Below, one piece after another: positions 29,789 to 37,733 of a DNA stretch of 38,763 nt. Position 1 is the first letter of the stretch. Each line of letters opens with the position of its first letter. The stretch comes from Thermoproteota archaeon. GTDB taxonomy: Archaea; Thermoproteota; Methanomethylicia; Methanomethylicales; Methanomethylicaceae. The translations under genes were made by a program, and so were the position numbers. The stretch covers positions 1 to 38,763 of the forward strand of contig JARXPE010000011.1 in assembly GCA_029887795.1 (NCBI GenBank). Direction: 5' to 3'. The notes under the pieces were generated by a model, which saw nothing but the letters and a program-made list of their open reading frames with translations, made no database searches and was not told the origin of the DNA.

Positions 29789-30742
29789 GTGGTCCTACAC
29801 GAGATCTTCGGTGTTTTTGTTTATCCAGGTATGGCGCTGCTATTCGGACTCGCATTCCTTTACGAATGGATAGACAGGAAGTTCTTCGCGAGGGTCCAGA
29901 ACAGGATAGGTCCGCTATACACAGGACCATCTGGAATCCTGCAGCCAGTGGCAGACTTCCTGAAACTGCTCTCTAAGGAAGACATCGTCCCGGAGAGCTG
30001 CGAGAAGCCGATCTTTTCCGTGATACCAATTGTTTACGCCACACTTCCCTTGATAGCACTGTTCGTGATACCAATAACCGGGAGTGCGCTCATATCCTTC
30101 GAAGGAGACATCATCTTCCTGATGTTTATCTCGGCATTGATAACACTCTCTGTGTTCCTGGCAGGGTGGAGCTCTGCTGGAAGCTTCAGCAGGATAGGGA
30201 GCATCAGGTCAGCCCTGCAGATGCTGAGCTATGAGATACCATTCGGACTGGCGCTCATCGGACCAGCCATCAGCGCACATTCGCTCTCTCTAACAAAGAT
30301 AGCCCAGTGGCAGGCGGCTAACTCTTCTTGGTTCCTTTGGCTCCAGCCGATAGGCTTCGCCGTGGTCCTCATCAGCCTCCTCGCGGAGCTGGAGCTGGTT
30401 CCATTCGATATACCAGAGGCAGAGACCGAGATCGTCGCTGGATGGCTGACCGAGTATGGAGGGAGGAGGCTCGCGCTATTCCGCCTCGGCAAGGACCTGG
30501 AGCTGGTGATGGCTTCCACCCTTGTAGCCTCGTTGTACCTTGGCGGGGCTCAGCCTCTGTTCTTCATACCGCCCGTTTTGATCTTGATCATAAAGAGCGT
30601 TGTTGTGCTGTTACTGATCTCGTTTGTGAGGGCGCTATTTGCCAGGTTTAGGATAGACCAGATGACCTCGGGGATGTGGACCTACTTACTCCCCCTGATG
30701 ATAGTCCAGATATTGTTGGTGCAGTTGGGTATCGGAGGGTGA
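29789..30742 (+). CDS. nuoH: NuoH/EchB-like membrane subunit
   Basis: A 317-residue membrane protein with about eight helices that links the catalytic module to the ion-pumping arm. Conserved loops are visible: ERK-type WIDRKFFARVQNRIGPLYTGP, LQPVADFLKLLSKEDIVP, and VPFDIPEAETEIVAGWLTEYGG, with the acidic residues of the last loop intact. The start is GTG 29789 with GGGGTGA upstream. It is 21 nt after the hydrogenase large subunit. Both complex I and group 4 hydrogenases have this subunit. Confidence 0.93.
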   Translation: MVLHEIFGVFVYPGMALLFGLAFLYEWIDRKFFARVQNRIGPLYTGPSGILQPVADFLKLLSKEDIVPESCEKPIFSVIPIVYATLPLIALFVIPITGSALISFEGDIIFLMFISALITLSVFLAGWSSAGSFSRIGSIRSALQMLSYEIPFGLALIGPAISAHSLSLTKIAQWQAANSSWFLWLQPIGFAVVLISLLAELELVPFDIPEAETEIVAGWLTEYGGRRLALFRLGKDLELVMASTLVASLYLGGAQPLFFIPPVLILIIKSVVVLLLISFVRALFARFRIDQMTSGMWTYLLPLMIVQILLVQLGIGG

Positions 30743-30752
30743 GGTTTAGATT

Positions 30753-31148
30753 ATGAGTCTCTTCAGAGAGGCGGCAAAGCAGATCTTCAGAAAACCAGCG
30801 ACCTTAAAGTACCCATTCGAGCCTGGAATTGTCCCGCCTGGGCTGAGGGGGAGACCGGTGTGGGACATGGAGAAGTGTATTCTCTGCGTGCTCTGCCAAA
30901 ACGCATGCCCCACAGCCGCCATAAAGATGATACCCAAGGGACCGGACGCCGGGATCGAGTACCACCTTGACCGTTGCATATTCTGCGCAGAGTGTGCCGA
31001 CGCGTGCCCGAGGAAGGCGATAACCATGACCACAAACTTCGAGCTCGCAGACACATCGCGATCAAGAATGGTGCAGCACTATAAGAAGCCACAGCCGGCG
31101 CAGAGTCAGACGCAAACACAAACACAAGCTCAACCACCTAAACAATAG
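30753..31148 (+). CDS. nuoI: NuoI/EchF-like ferredoxin subunit (2x[4Fe-4S])
   Basis: A 131-residue iron-sulfur subunit with two complete [4Fe-4S] motifs, CILCVLCQNACP and CIFCAECADACP. It passes electrons from soluble ferredoxin to the small subunit. The last ~22 residues are a Gln/Thr/Pro-rich tail (QSQTQTQTQAQPPKQ) not expected in the family and probably disordered. It is the final gene of the plus-strand arm. No NuoE/F/G or FpoF genes follow, so electrons probably come from ferredoxin and not from NADH or F420H2. Confidence 0.92.
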   Translation: MSLFREAAKQIFRKPATLKYPFEPGIVPPGLRGRPVWDMEKCILCVLCQNACPTAAIKMIPKGPDAGIEYHLDRCIFCAECADACPRKAITMTTNFELADTSRSRMVQHYKKPQPAQSQTQTQTQAQPPKQ

Positions 31149-31206
31149 TTTTCCTTTCTCCATTTTAATTGACGGACGCGATGAACCGTAAAAAAGCAAG
31201 ATTGGA

Positions 31207-32091
31207 TCATGTTTTTGTGAAGAGCCACTCCAAAAGACCAGTCCCTTTCAATCTCAGTTCTTTGCAGTGGTGGAATGCCATCCCCTCGAAGAGCTCGGTG
31301 ACGCCGCCGGGGAAGTTGCGCGAGAATCTGGCGTAGCTGCTTGGAGACATGAGCGAGGATGAAAGAGTGTAAGTCTCTCCATTCACCGTTTTGATGGTGA
31401 TCTTAGCCCTCAGGGGCGCCCCTTGGGCGTCCATCTCCTCGACATGGTCCTCGACTTGCGATACTGGGTCAGGGGGACCCTCAGACATTACGGCGCCCGA
31501 GACGTATGTTCTGCCCTCTACCAGATCCTTCCTCAATCCAATGGAAATATGGTCGAATTGGGCGTGGAGGGCGAACCAGTTCTCAATGTGCCATCGCCTG
31601 GGACCCCAGCTCTTGTCCCTCTGACCGAGCCCGTTTATGATAACCCTTCTACCATCTGGAAGACGGATGACCCCGGAGACAATCCCGGACTGCTCGAAAT
31701 GTTCAGCCCAGGAAGTGCCGCTCCCCCTGCCGAACGAGTATGCCGAGAACCGCCCCTTCCAGAGCAGCTCGGCGTCCACGTCCTTATCCGAAAAGCTGAT
31801 CCGCCAGAGACCCATCGGCTCTACCAACTCGTATGAGAGACGCCCGTCGGAGAGCGAGGCTAGGTCTAATCCGAACCGACCGGACACCTCGTTGTAGTAG
31901 ACTTTCCGGTTTTCCCCGTAGAATATAGCGAAAACAAACTCGCGCCGCCCCATGTTCGGGAGGAGGCCTATCGTTGAGAAAGAAGAGATACCGTTTTCAG
32001 CGTCCACAAAGTTGAAGTAGTAGCTCTCCCGCCAGTCAGGGCTCTGGGAAGGCAGGTGGGGGTAGTCATCATCCATCCTTGGTGAGGACAT
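31207..32091 (-). CDS. CrtC/AttH-like (DUF7064/7065-type) protein
   Basis: A 294-residue soluble protein made of beta-strand-rich repeats. The motif GLGQRDKSWGPRRW, followed by NWFALHAQFD, is the hallmark of the CrtC (hydroxyneurosporene hydratase) / AttH two-lipocalin superfamily, in which the GxRDxSWG strand recurs in many uncharacterised members. Some relatives act on carotenoids or other hydrophobic ligands, but the substrate cannot be predicted. No signal peptide is evident. It has a TATA-like element (GCATAAATACC) about 45 bp upstream. It follows an unrecognised 396-residue gene on the same strand and is convergent with the hydrogenase operon. Confidence 0.6.
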   Translation of the reverse strand: MSSPRMDDDYPHLPSQSPDWRESYYFNFVDAENGISSFSTIGLLPNMGRREFVFAIFYGENRKVYYNEVSGRFGLDLASLSDGRLSYELVEPMGLWRISFSDKDVDAELLWKGRFSAYSFGRGSGTSWAEHFEQSGIVSGVIRLPDGRRVIINGLGQRDKSWGPRRWHIENWFALHAQFDHISIGLRKDLVEGRTYVSGAVMSEGPPDPVSQVEDHVEEMDAQGAPLRAKITIKTVNGETYTLSSSLMSPSSYARFSRNFPGGVTELFEGMAFHHCKELRLKGTGLLEWLFTKT

Positions 32092-32256
32092 TTTCGCACC
32101 CAGACGTATTATTATCGAGACGGTATTTATGCGATTTCTTGAATGCGGCGGTAGTCAATCGAAACGGGGTTCTGCCCATGGCAAAATCAGTATTTTTTAT
32201 TGAATTTCACTACTGCAGATAGGCAAGGCAACAATTTTTCGCCATAGTCCATGCCA

Positions 32257-33447
32257 TTACGGAAGGTAGTAAAGGATGGGGTCCTTCTCCTTTAAGAAGG
32301 GTAAGGCCTTCATCTTGATGATCTTCTTTTTTATGCGCGAGAACGCAGGATCCTCATCGTTCTTTAAGAAGTACGGGAGGTACTCGTCCAAGACGGTCTT
32401 CGAGAGGTTCCAATCCACCTCGTCTGTGATCCCGACCTGGTCCGTGTAGCGTGCAAAGCCCCTCCAATAAGCGGTTGCGCCTGCAATAATAAGGTCCTTG
32501 CGGTCCATCTGGGAGAACTTCATGTAGAGCTCCATGTGAGCTCTCTCCGCAGCATCAGCGTATGCCTGGAGATCCTCAAGTGGGACTTCCGCAATTCCGC
32601 CTCCCTTCTCGGTGTAGGCGACCATCTTGGTGACGAACTTTGAGTAGTCTGCTGGTTCGAGCATCATGGTGCCAATGTCATTGAAGGTAGCCCTGGCGCC
32701 CCTTATTGTCATTGCCACACCAAGCGTAGAGGTAGGTAGCTTAGCTTCAGTTGCGGACCAAGGGAGCCACAGCCTGCCCCTGCCGTCGTATAGGTTGATG
32801 TATTCGGATATAACCAAGATCTCGTCGTTGCCCATGGGGTATGGACCGTGGTTTACAATCTTTGCCCTGGCATCGCACTCCTCCAAGAAGGCGTACAGGT
32901 CCACAGACCCTATGGCACGCCTTGCCCTGACGGTCTGATCTGGATCCACCGGCTGGAGGTGATCCTTTATCCACTTCAGGGACTCCTCGCTCAGGGCGAT
33001 GTTCTTCTTCCCTGATGATGCAACGGTGGGCTTCCCTGAGTCGAAGTAATTTGTTGCCAGCCGGTACCAGTGCTCTAGCATGAAGCGCCACTGCTCCCGC
33101 TTCTCTGCCGGCTCCTTTGAAGGGTCGCCACCGCACTTGTTGTATATGACCCCCATCCTAGCTAGGGAGTAGTAGAGCCAAAGGTACGTTATAGACAGGG
33201 CGTTTATCGGGGAGAGGAGCCTCTTACTGCGCTTTGCGAGATCCTCGGGCGATACCCTCTCCCATACCATGCTCATTACGTCGTAGAGCCGCTCGTAGGT
33301 CTGGTAGAAAGCTACGCAGATGTAGGCATTGACTGGGAAGATCTTGGAGTCGAGGAATCCCCTCTCCAGGATGATATCTGCAAATACCTTACTGAGGTGG
33401 GCAATCTGTTCGTTGATCTTTGAGAGCTCCAAAGATGACCCCTTCAT
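32257..33447 (-). CDS. Uncharacterised 396-residue protein
   Basis: I do not recognise this protein. It is soluble and mostly helical, with an N-terminal helical bundle (residues 1-150), a central stretch NHGPYPMGNDEILVISEYINLYDGRGRLWLPWS near 198-230 that looks like a strand-turn platform, and a helical C-terminal half. It has no membrane helices, P-loop or zinc motif. Tyr and Trp are frequent. It lies on the same strand as the CrtC-like gene 165 bp downstream and is divergent, 69 bp apart, from the swivelling-domain gene. It may belong to the same pathway, but that rests only on position. Confidence 0.6.
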   Translation of the reverse strand: MKGSSLELSKINEQIAHLSKVFADIILERGFLDSKIFPVNAYICVAFYQTYERLYDVMSMVWERVSPEDLAKRSKRLLSPINALSITYLWLYYSLARMGVIYNKCGGDPSKEPAEKREQWRFMLEHWYRLATNYFDSGKPTVASSGKKNIALSEESLKWIKDHLQPVDPDQTVRARRAIGSVDLYAFLEECDARAKIVNHGPYPMGNDEILVISEYINLYDGRGRLWLPWSATEAKLPTSTLGVAMTIRGARATFNDIGTMMLEPADYSKFVTKMVAYTEKGGGIAEVPLEDLQAYADAAERAHMELYMKFSQMDRKDLIIAGATAYWRGFARYTDQVGITDEVDWNLSKTVLDEYLPYFLKNDEDPAFSRIKKKIIKMKALPFLKEKDPILYYLP

Positions 33448-33516
33448 AAGTTGTCATCTTTGTGTAAATAAAGCTTAAGAATTGCATATGACATTTTTAA
33501 AACTATACACTATATT

Positions 33517-33912
33517 TTGGCACTCTTCAACGGTTTAAGAGGGGTTGTGGCTTCTATGAAGAGGGTCGGGGAGGGGTTGATAACGCTGAGTCGCACGGCA
33601 GAGGGCGAGCTCCGGATCGTTAGATCGCCAAAGGACGTGATAGAACTCTGGAAGGAGGGCGCCGCGGGCAAGATCGTCTTGGTCGAAGACGCAGGTGTGA
33701 CAACGCTTGGACCCATACTGCCCAAACTGGCTGGCGTGGTGTGCACCTCGGGTGGGATCGGATCACACCTAGCCATAGTGAGTAGGGAGTTTTCAATACC
33801 GGCGCTGATGGGAACTCGGATAAACGGGTTGCAGTTGGAGGATCTGAACCGAAAGAGGGCAATGATAAGACCCTGTGGGAACACAATCGGAGAGCTCATT
33901 ATTACAGACTAA
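33517..33912 (+). CDS. Stand-alone PEP-utilizing-type phosphohistidine swivelling domain
   Basis: A 131-residue protein equivalent to the mobile domain of PEP synthase, pyruvate phosphate dikinase and Enzyme I. The phosphocarrier motif GVVCTSGGIGSHLAIVSREFSIPAL includes the phosphohistidine (in SHLAI), and the N-terminal LRGVVAS with a later GEGLITL fits the domain's first strands. In full enzymes this domain shuttles phosphate between an ATP-grasp half and a PEP-binding half. As a free protein it needs partners, known for example in phenylphosphate synthase-type systems, and none is adjacent. The start is TTG 33517, about 20 bp after a TATA-like TTTTTAAAAC, possibly leaderless. Confidence 0.75.
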   Translation: MALFNGLRGVVASMKRVGEGLITLSRTAEGELRIVRSPKDVIELWKEGAAGKIVLVEDAGVTTLGPILPKLAGVVCTSGGIGSHLAIVSREFSIPALMGTRINGLQLEDLNRKRAMIRPCGNTIGELIITD

Positions 33913-34201
33913 AGATAGATAAAAGTGGGCAGAAAAGGCGGAAATGGAAGGTAAAAGCGCATATTTGTTTCACATGAATTAATAGAACTCATATAGGACT
34001 TTTGGTTTATTCAGTTTCGTCAAAATTGAGGCACATAACCTTGAGTCCCCTTCGCTCATGTAACTCATTCCAATGAGCCTCATACCACTTATATTCACAC
34101 ACGCTATTCGCTTTTATCGTACCGATGAAACTTGTGGGCTCTTGAGCTTCTTCAGTTAATTTTCCAAAATGAATTCACTTGGTGGGAGTTTTACAGATAC
34201 A
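33913..34201. other. Intergenic region, possible gene remnant on the minus strand
   Basis: 289 bp without a canonical gene. On the minus strand a frame of about 55 codons is open from ~34175 to a TAA at 34007-34009, without ATG, GTG or TTG near its beginning. Its translation (containing VCEYKWYEAHWNELHERRG) looks protein-like but matches no family I know. It may be the end of a decayed gene or chance. Confidence 0.3.
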
Positions 34202-35128
34202 TCAAGGACGCTTTTTTGGTAGGTTCTCTAAGAGGTTTATAAGACCTTGCTTTAGACTAAAACTCGGGCAGAATCCCAAAATACTCTGAGCTTTTGAGAT
34301 GTCTGCGTAACTTTGCCTTATGTCGCCAGCCCTAGGCATAGCATGCCTTATAGATATATCCTTATTGAGTAAGTCTATTACAGTTTTAGCTAGCTCATAG
34401 ATCTTTGTCGGCTTTCCCGAGCCTATGTTGAAGGTCTCGTTTTTGGTGCTGGACTCGATGGATAGCCTTATGGCTTCTGCCACGTCCTGCACATGGACAA
34501 AGTCCCTCGTCTGCTGACCGTCACCGTATATTACCAAAGATCTCCCTTTCAATGCGCTTTCTATGAATCGGGTTATTACGCCTGCGTAGGAGGGGCTCTG
34601 ACCGACCCCGTAGGCGTTGAAGATTCTGAGGATGGTATATTTTAATCCATTTTTGGCGTAGAATTTCAGAACTTCCTCGCCCATTAATTTAGAGAGTCCG
34701 TAAGGCGAGATGGGGCTTGTGGGGTGTTCTTCTCCTATTGGGAGTGATTTGGGATCTCCATAGACGGCTGCACTGCTGAGGTAAATAAGTTCGTTGACAC
34801 CATTGCGGAGGCAGGCTTCAGCCAAACTAGCGGTTCCAGCAACATTATTTCTAAAGTAGATGACAGGCCTTCTGATAGATTCCTCTACGCTTATATAGGC
34901 TGCAGCATGCACAACCACGTCTACGCTCTTTAACGCCACATCCAGATCCTTTGCAACCATTATATCGCCCTTTAAGAGCGCAATACCGTTTTCCATAAGT
35001 CTATCCTTGGCGAGTATGGTCGACCTTTTTAGGCTGTCGAAGGCAATAACCCTGTATCCGAGATTTTTGAGGTAGATAGCTACATTATGACCTATGAAAC
35101 CTGCACCGCCAGTAATCAGTACCTTCAT
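34202..35128 (-). CDS. NAD-dependent sugar-nucleotide epimerase/dehydratase (GalE-like)
   Basis: A 308-residue extended short-chain dehydrogenase. The Rossmann motif TGGAGFIG is near residue 6, the acidic FDSL follows at the second strand, and the catalytic SPYGLSK contains the Tyr-x3-Lys pair. The GDGQQTRDFVHVQDVAEA segment is typical of UDP-glucose/UDP-galactose 4-epimerases and related enzymes. Substrate specificity is not predictable. It probably feeds surface glycan or S-layer glycosylation. Its location next to a truncated flippase gene (37.5 kb) suggests a remnant glycan region. Confidence 0.88.
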   Translation of the reverse strand: MKVLITGGAGFIGHNVAIYLKNLGYRVIAFDSLKRSTILAKDRLMENGIALLKGDIMVAKDLDVALKSVDVVVHAAAYISVEESIRRPVIYFRNNVAGTASLAEACLRNGVNELIYLSSAAVYGDPKSLPIGEEHPTSPISPYGLSKLMGEEVLKFYAKNGLKYTILRIFNAYGVGQSPSYAGVITRFIESALKGRSLVIYGDGQQTRDFVHVQDVAEAIRLSIESSTKNETFNIGSGKPTKIYELAKTVIDLLNKDISIRHAMPRAGDIRQSYADISKAQSILGFCPSFSLKQGLINLLENLPKKRP

Positions 35129-35249
35129 AATGCTTCCACATTTTGAAAGTTGCCGTATGCTCTTTTAAATTATCCGCCCGAGATTATATGTTTAATTCTA
35201 ATAATTGATGAAGGCTTTAAAACGACAACAGGAGATTTGCCTCGCGATT

Positions 35250-35743
35250 TCATTTTGATTTCATGGATTTCATCAAGAACTCATGGTATTCCTCCACAGC
35301 CTCCTCCGAGAATGGGTTCACGACACTTATTCCCTTCACTTTTGAAAGCTGTTTATCCAATGAGAAGATTGTCGAAGTGCCTAAACTTTTGGCTAGAGAT
35401 ATCAGGCACCCATCCCAAGATTCGACATCGTAGTAGGTGGCGTACTCAAGGGCGTTACTTGTCAAGTCAGGCGTTATTTGTGGGTAGAACGCAGGAGATC
35501 TTGTGGACAGTAAGCCATCCAAAACTTTTTTACGGCGAGCTTTGGCACACCAAGATACCTGATCGCGATGTGATATGCCCCAATTACGGACGATGTCGGA
35601 ATAATCACGCGCCTCTTCTGAGTGAGTACATCACTCATGAAGGATATGCCGTGTTCCTTGAGCGGATTTTCGAAGCACACCACAACTATCATTACGTCAG
35701 CTACACCTTCAGGACAGACCAAGCTTTCTTTTGGCGTATTCAT
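35250..35743 (-). pseudogene. vapC: PIN-domain toxin (VapC-like) interrupted by a frameshift
   Basis: Two overlapping frames together encode one PIN-domain protein. The first half (35743 to about 35530) contains MIVVVCFENPLKEHG and SSVIGAYHIAIRYLG. The second half, in another frame (about 35522 to 35250), carries EYATYYDVESWDGCLISLAKSLG and the final STIFSLDKQL strand with conserved acidic residues. The break falls in AAAAAAGTTTTGG at about 35522-35534, where one extra T would restore the frame. The usual first catalytic Asp near the N-terminus (VIDT-type) is absent. The 5' end overlaps the AbrB-like gene by 35 nt, as in toxin-antitoxin pairs. Confidence 0.75.
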
Positions 35744-35996
35744 TGCTCATCCAATTCCAGCTCTCCTCTGAGGCTTCTGAAAAAATCTCGGCTCGAAGTC
35801 CCCGAGCCAGTTCAATCCAGTCCTCAACACTCTTGCCCAAGTCTTCTGGAAGGGGCTCAAGAACTATTTTTGAGCCTTCACGCCTTAGTGCAAGTTTTCC
35901 CCTCCCTGTGATGCCAAGAGTCCTCCGAACATGGGCGGGAAGGACTACTCTGCCTTGCTCGTCAACGCTCAAAATTTCTTCCACAAATGTCAACAT
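35709..35996 (-). CDS. AbrB/SpoVT-type antitoxin
   Basis: A 95-residue protein from ATG 35996. The swapped-hairpin DNA-binding domain is clear: ILSVDEQGRVVLPAHVRRTLGI, then KLALRREGSKIVLEPL. The remaining 40 residues form the helical arm that would wrap the PIN toxin. Antitoxins of this type bind their own promoter and neutralise the toxin. The toxin gene begins within the last 35 nt. A start at 36038 would add 14 residues that do not match the family. The gene is intact while its partner is frameshifted. Confidence 0.83.
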   Translation of the reverse strand: MLTFVEEILSVDEQGRVVLPAHVRRTLGITGRGKLALRREGSKIVLEPLPEDLGKSVEDWIELARGLRAEIFSEASEESWNWMSNEYAKRKLGLS

Positions 35997-36066
35997 ATGG
36001 TGTAAATTATGCCAGAACTTTAATGGAAGGCTTTCCAAGGGTCCAATTTAGTTTTATTCAGTAAGT

Positions 36067-36124
36067 TGAACAAAATTTTTAAATATTGTTCAGTATGATT
36101 AATACAGTGAACAAGAATGAACAA
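36067..36124. promoter_or_regulatory. Four TGAACAA repeats around the ATPase promoter
   Basis: TGAACAA occurs at 36067-36073, its reverse complement TTGTTCA at 36086-36092, then TGAACAA again at 36108-36114 and 36118-36124, the last covering the second codon. The first two face each other across the TATA box (TTTTTAAATA at about 36076-36085). The layout suits an autoregulatory operator: occupancy would mask the TATA box or the start codon. Confidence 0.5.
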
Positions 36125-37394
36125 AATTACTTCGATTGTCGCTAGGCAGAGGAAGGAGGGTGAAGAGAGGCTTTCTTCTAGAAAACTTGTTGAAAGAGAC
36201 TCGGAAGCAAGGCTGAGGGATCAATTAGAGAATAACATAATTAAAGTCATAAGCGGAGTGAGAAGAAGTGGAAAATCTACCTTAGCGCTTCTTCTTTTGA
36301 GAGGGAAGAAGTTTGGTTATGTGAATTTTGATGAAAAGGAGTTGACGGGCGTTAGCCTAGATGAACTGCTATCATCCTTAAGAGAAGTTTACGGGGAATT
36401 CGATTTCCTTCTACTTGACGAGATACAGAATGTTAATGGTTGGGAGCTCTGGGCAAATAGCTTACAGAGAAGGGGTTACAGGCTCATAATTACTGGTTCG
36501 AATGCAAAACTTCTGAGTAAGGAACTTGCTACACATTTGACCGGCAGGTTTTTGGAGCTGGAGAATTATCCCTTTAGTTTTAGAGAGTTTTTGAGGTTTA
36601 AAAAGTTTAACACAGATCAATTAGAATACTTGAAAGAGAGGCAGGGAGAAGCGAAGAGGCTTCTGAGAGAATACCTTGAAAGAGGGGGTTTCCCAGAATA
36701 TTTGGTTGAAGGGCTTGATGAAAGTTATCTGAGGACTCTATTCGACTCCATAGTCTATAACGATATAGTGAAAAGATGGAAGGTTAAAAATGCGGTGAAG
36801 GTCGAGGATCTTGCAAGATACATCGTATCCATATTTGGAAGGGAATATTCTGCAACGAAATTAAGGAACACTTTGGATTTGAAGAGCACGGTAACAGTCC
36901 AGAATTATGTGAAGTATCTTGAAGAGGCGTTCATAATATTTTCTCTCGAAAGGTTTTCCTTAAAAATGAAGGAATTCATGAAGGCACCGAAGAAATTCTA
37001 CTGCGTAGACCTTGGACTCTCAAACGCGGTCTCCACAAGGATGAGCGAAGAGTTCGGATTGAGGATGGAGAATGCCGTTTTCCTAGAACTGAAGAGAAGG
37101 GGGTTTAAAGAAAACAGGAACATGTTTTATTTCAGAAAAAACGACAAGGAAGTCGACTTCCTATTGAAGGAAGGGTTGGAAGTGAAAGAGCTAATCCAAG
37201 TAACATACGCTAGCGGAAGGGACGAGATCGAGAAGAGAGAAATTAAGGCATTGATAGAGGCTGGAGAGTTGCTGAACTGCAAAAATATGCTTCTGATAAC
37301 ATGGGACTATAATGAAGAGGAGACCTTGGAAGGCAGGACTATTAAGTTTTTGCCTCTGTGGAAATGGTTAATCGGAGCCACGTCTGTGCAATAG
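36117..37394 (+). CDS. Archaeal ATPase of the AAA-14/DUF4143 family
   Basis: A 425-residue P-loop ATPase. Walker A is VRRSGKSTLALLLL (about residues 50-60), Walker B LLLDEIQNV, and the GSNAKLLSKELATHLTGRF stretch is the sensor-type motif of this family. The C-terminal DUF4143 domain ends in a PD-(D/E)XK-like core with FRKNDKEVDFLL and LIQVTYAS. Such proteins are very common in archaea, often beside toxin-antitoxin or mobile genes, and their function is poorly understood. Repeats surround its promoter, suggesting autoregulation. It lies downstream of a degraded toxin locus in an accessory region. Confidence 0.85.
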   Translation: MNKITSIVARQRKEGEERLSSRKLVERDSEARLRDQLENNIIKVISGVRRSGKSTLALLLLRGKKFGYVNFDEKELTGVSLDELLSSLREVYGEFDFLLLDEIQNVNGWELWANSLQRRGYRLIITGSNAKLLSKELATHLTGRFLELENYPFSFREFLRFKKFNTDQLEYLKERQGEAKRLLREYLERGGFPEYLVEGLDESYLRTLFDSIVYNDIVKRWKVKNAVKVEDLARYIVSIFGREYSATKLRNTLDLKSTVTVQNYVKYLEEAFIIFSLERFSLKMKEFMKAPKKFYCVDLGLSNAVSTRMSEEFGLRMENAVFLELKRRGFKENRNMFYFRKNDKEVDFLLKEGLEVKELIQVTYASGRDEIEKREIKALIEAGELLNCKNMLLITWDYNEEETLEGRTIKFLPLWKWLIGATSVQ

Positions 37395-37463
37395 CCTTGT
37401 GATCTTTAAGTTAATTAACTCAGTAGAATAGACATTACGGTCGAAGCTCTTTGGGTGAAGGGT

Positions 37464-37733
37464 ATGAGCTTGGGCAGGGTTGTCAGGGTCAGCCTTTGGC
37501 TATACGTCTCCTCGGTTGCCACCAACTTCTTGGGGTACGTATATTGGATGGTGGCGGCAAAGTTCGTAGAGGCATCGATCATAGGCTCGGCGGCGGCTGT
37601 CGTCGGGGCTTCCTCGCTTGTAGCGGGAGTCTTCAGTTTCGGTCTATCATCAGGTATGACTAGGATGATAGGTGCCTCCGCCAGTCGGAATGACGTGAGG
37701 GGGATTAGCGCTTACTTCTTTGCGTCTCTTTAG
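37464..37733 (+). pseudogene. Polysaccharide flippase, N-terminal fragment
   Basis: About 90 residues with the start of a Wzx/MATE-type oligosaccharide flippase: LWLYVSSVATNFLGYVYWMVAAKF, then IGSAAAVVGASSLVAGVFSFGLSSGMTRMIG, three hydrophobic segments. Full-length members have around 450-500 residues and 12-14 helices. The frame stops at TAG 37731-37733, inside the 3' end of the convergent HhH gene, so the remainder was lost at a rearrangement. The start is taken at ATG 37464 (GGGTGAAG upstream); a GTG lies 9 nt earlier. Any product would be non-functional as a transporter. Confidence 0.72.

Noticed and set aside
35150-35911. 253-codon plus-strand ORF over the PIN locus
   Set aside because: It runs antisense to the PIN and AbrB genes, whose family motifs are clear; its translation has no recognisable domain.
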